Of a stretch of 64,000 nucleotides of DNA, positions 47,096 to 56,541 are shown one piece after another. The number at the start of each line of letters is the position of its first letter. Position 1 is the first letter of the stretch. The stretch covers positions 51,195 to 115,194 of the forward strand of contig NZ_RCVJ01000114.1 in assembly GCF_003667505.1 (NCBI RefSeq). Direction: 5' to 3'. The notes beneath the pieces were generated by a model. It worked only from the letters and a program-made list of their open reading frames with translations. It made no database searches and was not told the DNA's origin. Source of the stretch: Micromonospora sp. BL4. GTDB lineage: Bacteria; Actinomycetota; Actinomycetes; Mycobacteriales; Micromonosporaceae. The position numbers and the translations under genes were made by a program.

Positions 47096-47838
47096 CAGGA
47101 CATCCCGTCGGCGTAGGCCTGCCGCACCAGCGGCGAGGTACGGATCTCGTCCGGCGCCCCGGCGGCCAACGTCCGGCCGTCGCGCAGCACGGTGACCGTG
47201 TCGGACAGGGCGTACACCAGGTCCAGCCGGTGTTCGACCAGCAGCACGGCGACCTCCCTGGGCAGCGCCCGGAGCAGCTCGGCCAGGCGGCCGACCTCGG
47301 TGGCGGACAGCCCGGCCGCCGGTTCGTCGAGCAGCAGCAGGCGGGGACGACCGGCAAGGGCCATGGCGATCTCCAACTGACGTCGTTGCCCGTGTGCGAG
47401 GTGGCCGGCGGGCACCGCCGCGACGTCGGTCAGGCCCATCTGGTCCAGCAGCGGGCCCGCCCGGTGCTGGGCGGCACGTCGACGTCCGCCGGGCCACCAC
47501 CCGCGGCGCCGGGTGACCCGGGGCAGCGCGGCGACCACGACGTTGTCGGTCGCGGTGAGCGTCGCAAAGACCGCGGGCCGTTGGTGTATCCGGTTGATGC
47601 CTCGGCGGGCCCGCGCCGCCGGGCCGAGCCGGCTGACGTCCCGTCCGTTGAAGCGCACGGTGCCGCGGTGCGGCTTCGTCGACCCGCCGATCACGTTGAG
47701 CAGGGTCGTCTTGCCGGCGCCGTTGGGGCCGATGAGCGCGTGCCGCTGGCCGTCGTGGACGCACAGGTCGACGCCGGCGAGCGCGGCCAGCGAGCCGTAG
47801 CGCACGCTGACGTCCTGGGCGCTGAGCAGGCAGGTCAT
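47095..47838 (-). CDS. livG: LivG-type ABC transporter ATP-binding protein
   Basis: A 247-residue ATPase: Walker A GPNGAGKTT, the LivG-type signature LAHGQRRQLEIAMALA in place of LSGGQ, Walker B LLLLDEPAAGLS and LLVEHRLDLVYALSD. The stretch RVTRRRGWWPGGRRRA is an unusually basic insert compared with typical LivG. ATG 47838 overlaps the livM stop (ATGA). Confidence 0.93.
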   Translation of the reverse strand: MTCLLSAQDVSVRYGSLAALAGVDLCVHDGQRHALIGPNGAGKTTLLNVIGGSTKPHRGTVRFNGRDVSRLGPAARARRGINRIHQRPAVFATLTATDNVVVAALPRVTRRRGWWPGGRRRAAQHRAGPLLDQMGLTDVAAVPAGHLAHGQRRQLEIAMALAGRPRLLLLDEPAAGLSATEVGRLAELLRALPREVAVLLVEHRLDLVYALSDTVTVLRDGRTLAAGAPDEIRTSPLVRQAYADGMS

Positions 47839-48863
47839 GCGCGTAGCTCCGGCACCGTCACGTGGTCGCGGGCCGCCGGCGCGTCGGGCCGGCTCGGCGG
47901 GGCGGCCGGCGGGCGCAGCCTGCCGCGAGGGCCCCGTACCCGGTTGACGCCGGTGGGCAGCAGGTAGACCGTCGCCACGAACAGCGCGCCCAGCACCAGC
48001 GGCGCGTGACCGGGCAGCACCCCGAACAGCCAGTCCCGGACGGCGATGACGAGCGCCGCGCCCACCAGGGCGCCACCAACCGAGGCCGTACCGCCGATGA
48101 CGACACCGAGCAGCAGCAGCGCGGAGGTGTCGAAGCCGAAATCGGCGGGCGAGATGTACTGCTGGGCGACGACCAGCAGGGAGCCGGCGGCACCGGCTAT
48201 CGCCCCCGCGGTGATGTGCGCGCCGGACAGGTGCAGCGGCACCCGGTGCCCACTGGCCCGCAGCCGGGTCTCGTCGTCCCGGCCGGCACGCAGCAGCAGC
48301 CCGAACCGGGTACGCAGCAGCAACAGCACCGCGCCGACCAGCGTCGCGACGACGACCAGCGTGTACAGGTAGCGCGCCTGGTCGGTGGCGAGCACCGGCA
48401 GCCCCCAGAACGGGCGGACCGGGGTGATGCCGGCCAACCCGTCCGTGCCACCGGTCACCGACCGCCAGCGGCCGAGGACGGTCACGACCAGTTCCCCGAT
48501 GGCCAGAGTGATCATCAGGACGATCAAGCCTCGGGCGGGGACGACGAGCGGCACGGTCAACGCGGCCAGCACCGCCCCGGCGCCCGCCGCGACGGCGACC
48601 TGCACGACGCCGACGTCGGAGATCTGGCTGCCGAGCACCGCGCAGGCGTAGGCGCCGGCCGCGTACGGTGCGGTCTGGCCGAGGGTGGGCATGCCGGCGA
48701 CGCCGGTGAGCAGCGCCACGCTCACCCCGACCAGGCCCAGCGCCAGCGTCCGGGCGAGGATCGCCGCGGTGTAGTCGTCGACCACCCAGGGCGCCACGAC
48801 CAGGCCGGCCAGCACGAGCGCCGCGACGGCGCCACGCGCCCGGCGGATCAGCTCGTCCCTCAT
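47835..48863 (-). CDS. livM: LivM-type ABC transporter permease
   Basis: A 342-residue permease with about nine helices. Core motifs include LLTGVAGMPTLGQTAPYAAGAYA, ITLAIGELVVTVLGRW, TGGTDGLAGI and GGTASVGGALVGAALVI. The C-terminal 35 residues are Pro/Arg-rich and cytoplasmic. ATG 48863 overlaps the livH stop. Forms the channel with LivH. Confidence 0.93.
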   Translation of the reverse strand: MRDELIRRARGAVAALVLAGLVVAPWVVDDYTAAILARTLALGLVGVSVALLTGVAGMPTLGQTAPYAAGAYACAVLGSQISDVGVVQVAVAAGAGAVLAALTVPLVVPARGLIVLMITLAIGELVVTVLGRWRSVTGGTDGLAGITPVRPFWGLPVLATDQARYLYTLVVVATLVGAVLLLLRTRFGLLLRAGRDDETRLRASGHRVPLHLSGAHITAGAIAGAAGSLLVVAQQYISPADFGFDTSALLLLGVVIGGTASVGGALVGAALVIAVRDWLFGVLPGHAPLVLGALFVATVYLLPTGVNRVRGPRGRLRPPAAPPSRPDAPAARDHVTVPELRA

Positions 48864-49756
48864 GTCACCCTCCGGCTGGTGGCGAAGCCACGCGCCCGCA
48901 CGGCGAGGACGGCTGCCATGGCCGCGAACAGCAGAAACGGCGCGGCGGACGGCAGCAGCGCCACGCCCAGGGTCTGGATCTCCCCGATCGCGAGCGCGGC
49001 GAGCAGCGTGCCCGCCATCGACCCGAGGCCACCGAGGACGACGACCACCAGGGACAGCAACAGCACCGTGTCGGCGGTGTCCGTACCGGGGCCGATGATG
49101 GGCGCGCCCAGGACCCCGGCGGCGCCGGCCAGCGCGCCGGCGGCGGCGAGCACACCGGCCCGGATCCGCGCGGGACTGACCCCCATGCAGGCGACCATCT
49201 CCGCGTCGTCGACGGCGGCCCGGATCAGCATCCCGGCCCGGGTCCGTCGCACCGCGAGGTAGAGCCCGGCGGCGATCACCGCGGCGACGACGATGAAGAC
49301 CAGCCGGTACGCGGCGTAACGGTGGCCGGCGACGACAACCGACCCGTCCAGGGCGGCGGGCACCTGGACCTGCGGATCGTCCGGCCCGAAGCCGGCGACG
49401 AGCAGGCTGCCGCCGGCCAGTGCCACCCCGAAGGTCAACAGCGCCTGGGTGAGGTGGTTGCCGGTGGCCACGGGTGTGAGCAGGCCGGCCAGCAGCACAC
49501 CCGCCGCGGCGGCGGCCAGCACACCGACCCCCAGCGCCAACGCCAGGCTCGCCCAACCGCCGTCGAGCAGGGCGGCGGCGGTGTACCCGCCGATCGCGTA
49601 GAGCATGCCGTGCGCCAGGTTGAGGATGTTGGCGACGCCGAAACAGAAGACCAGACCCGACGCCGCGACGAAGACGAGCAGCCCGTAGGCGACCCCGTCC
49701 AGCGCAGGGATCAGGTACGGGTCGATCCGGTTCGTGCCGGCCGCCACCGCGATCAC
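48860..49756 (-). CDS. livH: LivH-type ABC transporter permease
   Basis: A 298-residue permease with about eight helices: LDGVAYGLLVFVAASGLVF, FGVANILNLAHGMLYAIGGY (the family's NLAHG signature), RTRAGMLIRAAVDDAEMV and VVVLGGLGSMAGTLLAAL. GTG 49756 overlaps the stop of the binding-protein gene (GTGA). Couples with LivM. Confidence 0.93.
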   Translation of the reverse strand: MIAVAAGTNRIDPYLIPALDGVAYGLLVFVAASGLVFCFGVANILNLAHGMLYAIGGYTAAALLDGGWASLALALGVGVLAAAAAGVLLAGLLTPVATGNHLTQALLTFGVALAGGSLLVAGFGPDDPQVQVPAALDGSVVVAGHRYAAYRLVFIVVAAVIAAGLYLAVRRTRAGMLIRAAVDDAEMVACMGVSPARIRAGVLAAAGALAGAAGVLGAPIIGPGTDTADTVLLLSLVVVVLGGLGSMAGTLLAALAIGEIQTLGVALLPSAAPFLLFAAMAAVLAVRARGFATSRRVT

Positions 49757-50946
49757 CGGCCGATGGTCGCGAGGTCACCCACGACGGTGTTGGACAGCGC
49801 CCGACCGTCCTGGCGGACCTGCCGCAGGTACCACTTCTGCACCGGGGAGTGCGTGGTGGTGGAGAACTGCCAGGTGCCGCGCGGGCTGGCGATCTGACCG
49901 AGCTGACCGATGGCCTTGTTGATGGCCTCCGGCGTCGGGTCGTTCCCGGCGGCCCCGATGGCCCGGTCCAGCACCGCCGCCGCGTCGTAGGAGGCCAACG
50001 CGTACGTCGTGGGGGAGCCGTCGTGCTTCGCCTTCCACGCCGCCACGAAGGCGCGGTTCTCGGCGTTGTCGAGGTCGGGCGAGTAGTTGAGCACCGAGTA
50101 GATGTCCCGGGCGGCTTCGCCCTGCGCGTTGAGCACGCCGCCCTCGGTGAGGAACCCGGCCGCGTACAGCGGGACGTCCTTGATCTCGGACTGCGCGTAC
50201 TGCTTCACGAAGTCCACCGCGGCGCTGCCGGCGTAGAAGGTGTAGACGGCGGCGGCGCCGGACGCCTTGATCCGGGCGAAGTACGGGGTGAAGTTCGTCG
50301 TGGCCGGGAACGGCGTGAACGTGGTCTTGCCGTCCGGGTTGGCGAGCTTCCCGCCGGCCTTGTCGAACGCGTCGGTGAAACCACGCAGCTCGTCCCACCC
50401 GCCCTGGTAGTCCGGGCCGATCGCGTACACGGAGCCCTTCACGTTGTCCCGGACGTGCTGGGCGATCGCCGCCCCGGGCTCGTCGGAGAGGTACGAGGTG
50501 TGCCAGACCCGGGAGACCTCCTTGAGCTCGGGCCGGCCGTTGGAGCCCACGAGTGGCACCTTGGTCTCGTTGAGCAGGGGGTAGACACCGGCGACCGAGC
50601 CGCCACCGACGATGCCGGTGAGCGCGACCACGCGGTCCTGCTTGAGCAGTTTGGTCGCCGCCGGCACCGCGGTCGCGGCGCCGTTGCCCTCGTCGGCGAC
50701 GACGAGGTCGACCTGACGGCCGCCGAGTTTGCCGTCGTGGGTGGCCAGGTAGAGCTCGAAGCCGTCGCGGATCTCCTTACCGACGGCCTGGTACGTCCCG
50801 GACAGCGACGCGAGCAGGCCGATCTTTATCGAGCCGCTGGCACTCGTGCCGGGCCCGTCGTCGCCGCAGGCCGTGCCGACGGACAGCACGAGCGCGAGCA
50901 ACGAGGCGGTGACGGCACGGCTGCGCCGAGGGGTGGTGAGAGACAT
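49753..50946 (-). CDS. livJ: branched-chain-amino-acid-type ABC substrate-binding lipoprotein
   Basis: A 397-residue type 1 periplasmic binding protein. The signal peptide ends VGTAC with Cys27 as the lipidation site. The mature part begins IKIGLLASLSGTYQAVGKEI and shows VVALTGIVGGGSVAGVYPLL, LVGSNGRPELKEVSRVWHTS and YALASYDAAAVLDRAI. Ligands of the family include Leu/Ile/Val, urea, amides and aromatic acids; the specific one is not evident. ATG 50946 follows TGGAGAA. It comes 49 bp after the roadblock gene in the same operon. Confidence 0.93.
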   Translation of the reverse strand: MSLTTPRRSRAVTASLLALVLSVGTACGDDGPGTSASGSIKIGLLASLSGTYQAVGKEIRDGFELYLATHDGKLGGRQVDLVVADEGNGAATAVPAATKLLKQDRVVALTGIVGGGSVAGVYPLLNETKVPLVGSNGRPELKEVSRVWHTSYLSDEPGAAIAQHVRDNVKGSVYAIGPDYQGGWDELRGFTDAFDKAGGKLANPDGKTTFTPFPATTNFTPYFARIKASGAAAVYTFYAGSAAVDFVKQYAQSEIKDVPLYAAGFLTEGGVLNAQGEAARDIYSVLNYSPDLDNAENRAFVAAWKAKHDGSPTTYALASYDAAAVLDRAIGAAGNDPTPEAINKAIGQLGQIASPRGTWQFSTTTHSPVQKWYLRQVRQDGRALSNTVVGDLATIGR

Positions 50947-50995
50947 GTCTTCTCCAGGGGAAGGGAGGGGATGTCCGGCGTGGGGGCGCCGGGTG

Positions 50996-51400
50996 TCAGC
51001 GGCTGCGGGCCAGGGCGGCTCGGGCCGCGGGGGTCAGCGCGTCCCCGATCCGGTTGGCCAGCTCGGTCATCTCGTACGAGACCTTGCCGACGTCACACTC
51101 CGGCGCGGCGAGCACCAGCAGCGAGGCGCCGTCGTTGAAGGCCATCGAGAACATGAACCCGCCTTCGAGCTGTGTGACGTTGGAGATCACCGCGCCGGCG
51201 TCGAAGAAGGCCGCCGCGCCCCGCAGCAGGCTGACCAGCCCGCTGCCCGTCGCGGCGAGCTGGTCGGCGCGGTCCGGCGGCAGGTCGCGGGTGGCGGCCA
51301 CCATCAGACCGTCGCTGGAGATGGCGATCGCATGGCTGACCTCGGTCGCGCGCGCGGCGAAGTTGTCCAGCAGCCAGCCGAGGTCCTGTTGGTCGCTCAC
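50996..51400 (-). CDS. roadblock/LC7-domain protein (CvnB-like)
   Basis: A 134-residue roadblock protein: DLGWLLDNFAARATEVSHAI, AISSDGLMVAATRDLP, QLAATGSGLVSLLRGAA and LLVLAAPECDVGKVSYEMT. In conservons such proteins (CvnB) bridge the membrane sensor kinase and a Ras-like GTPase. Here it lies 16 bp after the sensor gene as expected, but CvnC (DUF742) and CvnD (GTPase) are absent and the next gene is a transporter lipoprotein. GTG 51400 is preceded by GGAG. Confidence 0.93.
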   Translation of the reverse strand: MSDQQDLGWLLDNFAARATEVSHAIAISSDGLMVAATRDLPPDRADQLAATGSGLVSLLRGAAAFFDAGAVISNVTQLEGGFMFSMAFNDGASLLVLAAPECDVGKVSYEMTELANRIGDALTPAARAALARSR

Positions 51401-51416
51401 GTGCTCTCCTGTCGCG

Positions 51417-53882
51417 TCATTTGTTGCCGAGGTTGATCGGGGTACGTCGTCGGGTCGCCACTCCGCGTGCGTACGCGGCCATCGCCGTGGCCACCTGGGC
51501 CGGGTCGCGGTATTCCGACCGTTGCTGCTGCTGGGGCACGGTCACGCCACCGGGCACGAGATGCCGTTGCGGCTGTCGTTTGGGCAGGCCGGACGTCGTG
51601 GTCGTGGCGACCTCGGGAGTGTGTGCCTCGGCGGCGGTACGCCAGGCGTCGTCGGCCGGGCTGGACCACTCCCGGCCGTCGTGCCCGTCGACGACGTCGG
51701 TGTGGAACCAGTGGTTGACCTGTTCGAAGATGAGCAGCTCCTCGGTCGGCGCCTCACCCCGGCTCGTGGGCGCGGGGGCGGGTCGGAACACCGGCGCCGC
51801 CGGCAGGGTCCGCTCGACCGGGGGGTGCCCGGCGGTGGGCTGCGGACGCGGCTGGTACGGCGGTGGAGGGTTGGTCGTACGGGCCGCCCGGCGGGACAAC
51901 CGGCCGGGCGCGAGCAGGTACTCCTCCGGTGGCAGAGACCGGATCATCGCCGCGGGCAGGGTCGCCTCGGCGAGGGTGCCGCGTCGGGGGCCGCGTCGCA
52001 GTTGGACGCTCGCCCCCAGCCGGGCCGCGAGCTGGCCCACGACGACCAGGCCCATCGCGCGCACGGCGGCGACGTCGATGGCCGGCGGCCGGGCCAGCAG
52101 TTCGTTGAGCTGTTGCAGCCGGTGCGGGGACAACCCCACGCCCTCGTCGCTGATCTGGACGATGACCCGGTCCCCGAGGCTCCGGCCGGTGACCCATGCC
52201 TCGCTCCCCGGTGGCGAGTACGTCGTCGCGTTGTCCATGAGTTCGGCGAGCAGGTGCACGACCTCGTCGACGGACTTGGCCGCCACGGCGACGTCCCCGT
52301 CGACCATGCCGAGCCGGATCCGCGCGTAGTGCTCGATCTGGGACAGCGCCGCCTGGAGCACCTGTTGCAGCGGCACGTCGTGCTGGCGTACCCGGCCCAC
52401 GCCGACGCCGCCGAGCACCAGCAGGCTGGCGTTGATCCGTCCCATCCGGGTGGCCAGGTTGTCCAGTGTGTAGAGCTGGTGGAGGCGGTCGGGGTCGGTC
52501 TCGTCCCGCTCGACCAGGTCCACCTGGGCCAGGACGGCGTCGACCAGCCGCTGCTCACGGCGGCTCAGGTGGATGAAGATGTCGGCGGTGTTGGCGCGCA
52601 TGACCGCCTGTTCGGCGGCGGTCCGCACCGCGGCCCGGTGCACGGCGCTGAACGCCTGGCCCAGCTCGCCGATCTCGTCGTCGCTGGATGGTTCGAGGGC
52701 GGCGCTGGACTGCTGGCGGGCCAGCTCGTGCGGGTCGACGGCGGCGCTGCCGGGCTGCTGGAGCCGGGCCACCACGGCCGGGAGCTGTTCGAACGCGACG
52801 GCGTTGGCCGCGTCGCGCAGGCGACGCAGCCGACGGGTGATCTGCCGGGCGACAGCCCAGGTCACCAACGCGGTCAGCAGCAGCGCCAGGAGGACGCCGA
52901 CAGCCTCGGCCACCGCCCGGCGGCGCTGGTCGGTGTGCGCGGCCCGGACGTCGTCGAGCACCGCGTCGTCGACCCGGCCCCGCAGCTCGGACAGGCGGGC
53001 GGCGCGGTCCTGCGTCGTGGACACCCAGGAGTCGGTCGCCAGTTGCAGTCGCGCCCCCGGCTGGGCTCGGGACACCTCGTCCTGCATCCGTTGCAGGACG
53101 AGCGCCTCCTTGCCGGTGCCGACCTGGTCCCACCAGAGGCTCCAGTCGGGTGGCGCCAGGGCGAGGAACGACAGGCTGGATTCGGTGTAGCTGGTCCGGG
53201 CGGCGGTGATGTCCTGCTGCATGGCGGGCGTCAGCTCGCCGGCCGCGGCCGCGCGGAGCACGGCGACCTGCTGCTGACCGATCGCCTCGGCCGTCTTCGA
53301 CAGTGCTGCCGAGGCCCGGATCCCGTCGGCGAGCTGAGCGTTGACCACTCCGTGCGAGACGTTCTCCCGGAAATTGATCAGGTCGGCGATCGCGATGCGG
53401 TAGCTGAAGGTCATCGCCGACACCGAGGCGTGCGCCGCCGTGCGCACCTGCGTCCGCAGCGGAGCGAGGCCGTCCAGGGCCGCGTCGATGCGGCGCAGGA
53501 GGGGCCGGTTGGCGTCGGCGTCGGCGGGCACCCGGTCGCGCTGGCGACGGTAGCGAGCGACGGCGTCGTCGGTGGCGGCCATTTCCGTGCCGAAGGCGTC
53601 CTGCTGTTCGGTGGCGGCGTAGGTGAGCAGGTCGGCGGCGGCGATGCGCTCGCGTTGCAGCCGGTAGGCCAGGTCGCCGGCCTCGGCGCCGAGACGCGCC
53701 AGCACCTCCAGGTCGCTGGCGCGGGTCGTCTGACGTGCGCTCTCGGTCAGTGCCAGGCCGGCGAACCCGATCACGGCGACCAACGGCGCCGCGACGATGA
53801 GGCGCATCCGCCCCGCAATCTTCCAACCGCGTCGCCGGGTCGGGTAGGGTCGGGCCGCGTGGGACCTCGTGCTCGACGCCAA
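51417..53882 (-). CDS. CvnA/NIT-domain sensor kinase-like protein lacking the H-box histidine
   Basis: An 821-residue membrane sensor. A helix at 28-46, a nitrate/nitrite-sensing-like helical extracytoplasmic domain (about 50-320), a second helix at 326-345, HAMP-like linker to about 430, dimerisation/H-box region and a GHKL ATPase with N box [11 protein letters not shown] (547-557) and G1 box DEGVG (579-583). The long C-tail is Pro-rich. Where CvnA proteins have LDHLATR, this one has LDNLATR, with Asn475 instead of the histidine. The TTG start at 53882 is supported by GGGAG six bases upstream and a TATAGA -10 box further up. It heads a reverse operon of eight genes. Confidence 0.88.
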   Translation of the reverse strand: MASSTRSHAARPYPTRRRGWKIAGRMRLIVAAPLVAVIGFAGLALTESARQTTRASDLEVLARLGAEAGDLAYRLQRERIAAADLLTYAATEQQDAFGTEMAATDDAVARYRRQRDRVPADADANRPLLRRIDAALDGLAPLRTQVRTAAHASVSAMTFSYRIAIADLINFRENVSHGVVNAQLADGIRASAALSKTAEAIGQQQVAVLRAAAAGELTPAMQQDITAARTSYTESSLSFLALAPPDWSLWWDQVGTGKEALVLQRMQDEVSRAQPGARLQLATDSWVSTTQDRAARLSELRGRVDDAVLDDVRAAHTDQRRRAVAEAVGVLLALLLTALVTWAVARQITRRLRRLRDAANAVAFEQLPAVVARLQQPGSAAVDPHELARQQSSAALEPSSDDEIGELGQAFSAVHRAAVRTAAEQAVMRANTADIFIHLSRREQRLVDAVLAQVDLVERDETDPDRLHQLYTLDNLATRMGRINASLLVLGGVGVGRVRQHDVPLQQVLQAALSQIEHYARIRLGMVDGDVAVAAKSVDEVVHLLAELMDNATTYSPPGSEAWVTGRSLGDRVIVQISDEGVGLSPHRLQQLNELLARPPAIDVAAVRAMGLVVVGQLAARLGASVQLRRGPRRGTLAEATLPAAMIRSLPPEEYLLAPGRLSRRAARTTNPPPPYQPRPQPTAGHPPVERTLPAAPVFRPAPAPTSRGEAPTEELLIFEQVNHWFHTDVVDGHDGREWSSPADDAWRTAAEAHTPEVATTTTSGLPKRQPQRHLVPGGVTVPQQQQRSEYRDPAQVATAMAAYARGVATRRRTPINLGNK

Positions 53883-53911
53883 GATTGACTCCCACGACTC
53901 GTCGATGACGG

Positions 53912-53917
53912 TCTATA
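53912..53917 (-). promoter_or_regulatory. -10 box of the sensor/Liv operon
   Basis: TATAGA on the reverse strand lies about 30 bases before TTG 53882; GGGAG at 53889-53893 is the ribosome-binding site. The matching -35 region is weak (GGACTT at 17 bases), so activation may be needed. Confidence 0.45.
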
Positions 53918-54061
53918 CGCACCTTGCTGAATGCAAGTCCCATTCGGCCGGAACGCGCGGCCGGAGACCAGACCTGACCGTGGTACAAACTGCCCGTACC
54001 AGCATCTGTACCCAGAGTCAGCGGCCGGTGACGCGCCGGGGGCGACCCGGGGTGGCGAGGG

Positions 54062-54541
54062 TCAGCGCTGGTCGTCGTGGGGGCCGGCGGCCCGGGGCCG
54101 CGCACCGTCGTCCGGGTCGGGCTGGCCGTTGAGCACCTGACCGATCAGCTCACGCAACTCGTCGATGGCGTCCACCACCGCGCCCGGGTCGCGCGCGTCG
54201 CGCCGACCACGCTGGTGCGGCACCGGTGGATCCGGTCGCACCGGGTCCGGGGAGCGGGGGCCGCGGCGACCATCGGCCGCCAGTTGCTCGGCCGCGACCT
54301 GCGGCCACAGCGCCGCCAGTCGCCCGCCGGTGTCGAGGACGTCGTCGCAGCGGACCGCGAACTCGTGACTGCCGAAGCGGCGACCCGACTCCACCGCCGC
54401 GACCGTCTCCCGGCTGAACCGCACCAGATCCGCCAGCGCGCGCTGCGTCAGGCCCCGTCTGACCCGGCAGCTGCGGAGCTCCCATCGGAACCGCGCACTG
54501 GCGGCGGAGTGAGCAGCGCTCGACGGGGACGTGTGTTCCAT
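54062..54541 (-). CDS. XRE-family helix-turn-helix protein
   Basis: A 159-residue protein with a Cro/C1 helix-turn-helix at about residues 18-75 (RFRWELRSCRVRRGLTQRAL then LVRFSRETVAAVESGRRF and CDDVLDTGGRLAALWP). It resembles the N-terminal part of the actinomycete regulators that pair with DUF397 proteins, but the ligand domain is replaced by a Pro/Asp/Arg-rich tail with a short helix VVDAIDELRELIGQVLNG. No DUF397 gene is adjacent. ATG 54541 follows AAGGTGAG. It lies about 180 bp upstream of the sensor operon on the same strand. Confidence 0.85.
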   Translation of the reverse strand: MEHTSPSSAAHSAASARFRWELRSCRVRRGLTQRALADLVRFSRETVAAVESGRRFGSHEFAVRCDDVLDTGGRLAALWPQVAAEQLAADGRRGPRSPDPVRPDPPVPHQRGRRDARDPGAVVDAIDELRELIGQVLNGQPDPDDGARPRAAGPHDDQR

Positions 54542-54804
54542 GCGCTCACCTTCATGGCACCAGCAAATCGACAGTGGGCGTCCGATCGAGATTAGCCGAC
54601 GGGCCGAACATTCATAGGGGGCAATTCTTAACCCAGGATGGTATGGGTGTGAAGACGTTGGCCGACATGGATCGTCGAGGAAAGCGCGACCAGGGTGCGA
54701 CGGACTCGCTCCGGGACGCCGCCGTGCGGGGCGGGCCCGATCGCCCCATACCCGATCCGTCCGCAGGTCAACCCCGCTCGCATGCGGACGGATCGCCGTC
54801 CTGG

Positions 54805-56097
54805 TCAGACGACGTGCATCCCGGCGCCCGTCGCACCCAGCACCGTCGGGTCGTCGGCCGGCCCGACGATATCGATTGTTGCGACCAGTGTGTGGTGTGC
54901 GCGAAATGCAACATTGGGTTTGTAGGAACGACGTTGCTCCGGTGTTAGCCGTAGGCCAGGAATGGCGGCCGCGAGTCGGCTGAGTGCGACCCCGGCCTCC
55001 AGTCGCGCCAATGCCGCGCCGATGCAGAAATGTGGTCCGTGGCCGAAGGACAGGTGATCTCTGCCGTCCGAGCGGTGCGGGTCGAACCGGTCCGGGTGGG
55101 CGAACACCGCGGGGTCCCGGTTCGCGGCGCCGATCAGCAGCAGGCAGCGTGCCCCCGCCGGGATGGTGACCTCCCCCAGGGTGACCTCTCTGCGGGTCAC
55201 CCGGAGCCAGCCGTCGATGGCGGGCGCGAACCGCAGTGTCTCGGCCACGAACGCGGGGACGGACCGCGGGTCGGCGGCGATCGCCCGCCACCGCTGCGGG
55301 CTGGACAGCGCCTGGTCGAGGGCGTGGGCGAGCAGCCCGGCGGTGGTCTCGTGGCCGGCGACCAGGAGGTTGAACGCGAGGCTCGCCACCTCGTTCTCCG
55401 TCAGCACGGCGTCATCGTCGTCGCGGTACATCAGGGACCGGCTGATGAAGTCGTCGCCGAGGTGTCCACTGTCGGCCCGCTGGCGGACCAGTTCCTGGCA
55501 GTAGTGCCAGAACTCCAGCAGACCCCGCGCCAGGCGTACCTGTTCCTCAGGGTCGGGCTGCCCCCAGATGAGGGCGATCTGGCCGTCCGCCCAGCGCCGG
55601 ATCCGTGCGATGTCGGCGTCGGGCACTCCGAGGATGTCCAGGACGACCAGCAGGGGAAGCTCGGTGGCGAACTCCCGGATCAGATCGACCTGTTCGCCCT
55701 GGCGCGCGACGAGCCGGGACACCAGCTGGTCGACGCGGCGACGCACGATCTGGCCGTAGTCGGCCTCGACCCGGTCGGGGGTGTTCGCGAAGGTCGCGCG
55801 AAGGGCCCGGCGGGTGCGGGGGTGTACGGGTGGATCCGCGGCGGCGGTGGTGGGCGGCGCGTCGATCTGCATGATCACGCTCATCGCCTCCGGGCAGACC
55901 TCGTAGACCGGAGCGAGGGTGAGGGCGTTGGCGAACGTCCCGGCATCGGCGAGAGCGCGCCGGACGTGCTCGTGCCTGCTGATCAACCACAGGCCCAGAT
56001 CTTCGGCGTGGTGCACCCCGGCGGGATCGTCGAGAATGCGTCGCCACACGCTGGCCGGATCGGTGAGATAGGCTCCGGTGAACGGATTCAACCGCAT
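54805..56097 (-). CDS. cytochrome P450
   Basis: A 430-residue soluble bacterial P450. The I-helix oxygen-binding motif is AGHETT (248-253), the ExxR motif is ETLR (286-289) and the haem loop is FGHGPHFCIG (351-360) with Cys358 as thiolate ligand. The loop carries His at positions where many actinobacterial P450s also do. No ferredoxin or reductase gene is adjacent, so redox partners come from elsewhere. ATG 56097 follows AGGAGG. Substrate unknown; a tailoring role is possible. Confidence 0.95.
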   Translation of the reverse strand: MRLNPFTGAYLTDPASVWRRILDDPAGVHHAEDLGLWLISRHEHVRRALADAGTFANALTLAPVYEVCPEAMSVIMQIDAPPTTAAADPPVHPRTRRALRATFANTPDRVEADYGQIVRRRVDQLVSRLVARQGEQVDLIREFATELPLLVVLDILGVPDADIARIRRWADGQIALIWGQPDPEEQVRLARGLLEFWHYCQELVRQRADSGHLGDDFISRSLMYRDDDDAVLTENEVASLAFNLLVAGHETTAGLLAHALDQALSSPQRWRAIAADPRSVPAFVAETLRFAPAIDGWLRVTRREVTLGEVTIPAGARCLLLIGAANRDPAVFAHPDRFDPHRSDGRDHLSFGHGPHFCIGAALARLEAGVALSRLAAAIPGLRLTPEQRRSYKPNVAFRAHHTLVATIDIVGPADDPTVLGATGAGMHVV

Positions 56098-56541
56098 GTG
56101 ACGCCTCCTGTTGCGCGCGGCGTGAAATCGGCAGCGCCCCCATTCAACGAACCGCTTCAGCCGGGCCGATAATGGCGCTCATCTGCCTCTTGCTCTTCAC
56201 GGTGCGCTGACCAGCTGCACAAGTCAAGATTGGTCGACGTCTATTTATTGGACGTCATAATTGCGTGGTGCAACGGACGGGTCAATCCGAGCCGGATGCA
56301 AGTTGCGAGCCGGTCCTTGCCCGAGTCAGCCCAGCTGGGGAGGTCGCATCGGTGCGTCGGAAACCCGAAGGTGAACGCCGTGTCGGTCATGGCCGGCCAG
56401 GACGCCGCGTCCGATCGAACAGGGACGGACCCGATCGCGCCGACCACGATGGGCGGTGAAAGAACAGGTCGCCGCATTTCCCTCATAACCGGGAAACGAC
56501 ACCCGCGACAGCAGGTGACGCTGGTCCGATCGCCGGCGCGA
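56098..56541. other. non-coding gap with AT-rich island
   Basis: About 440 bp between the P450 start and the DUF4185 stop. An AT-rich patch at about 56220-56270 contains two GACGTC palindromes (56236-56241 and 56251-56256) 15 bp apart and a reverse-strand TTGACT, suggesting a regulated promoter for the P450 gene. Open frames across the rest are not protein-like. Confidence 0.45.

Noticed and set aside
56241..56486. Reverse frame of 81 codons in the gap after the P450
   Set aside because: No ribosome-binding site or family pattern, and it overlaps the AT-rich promoter-like patch.
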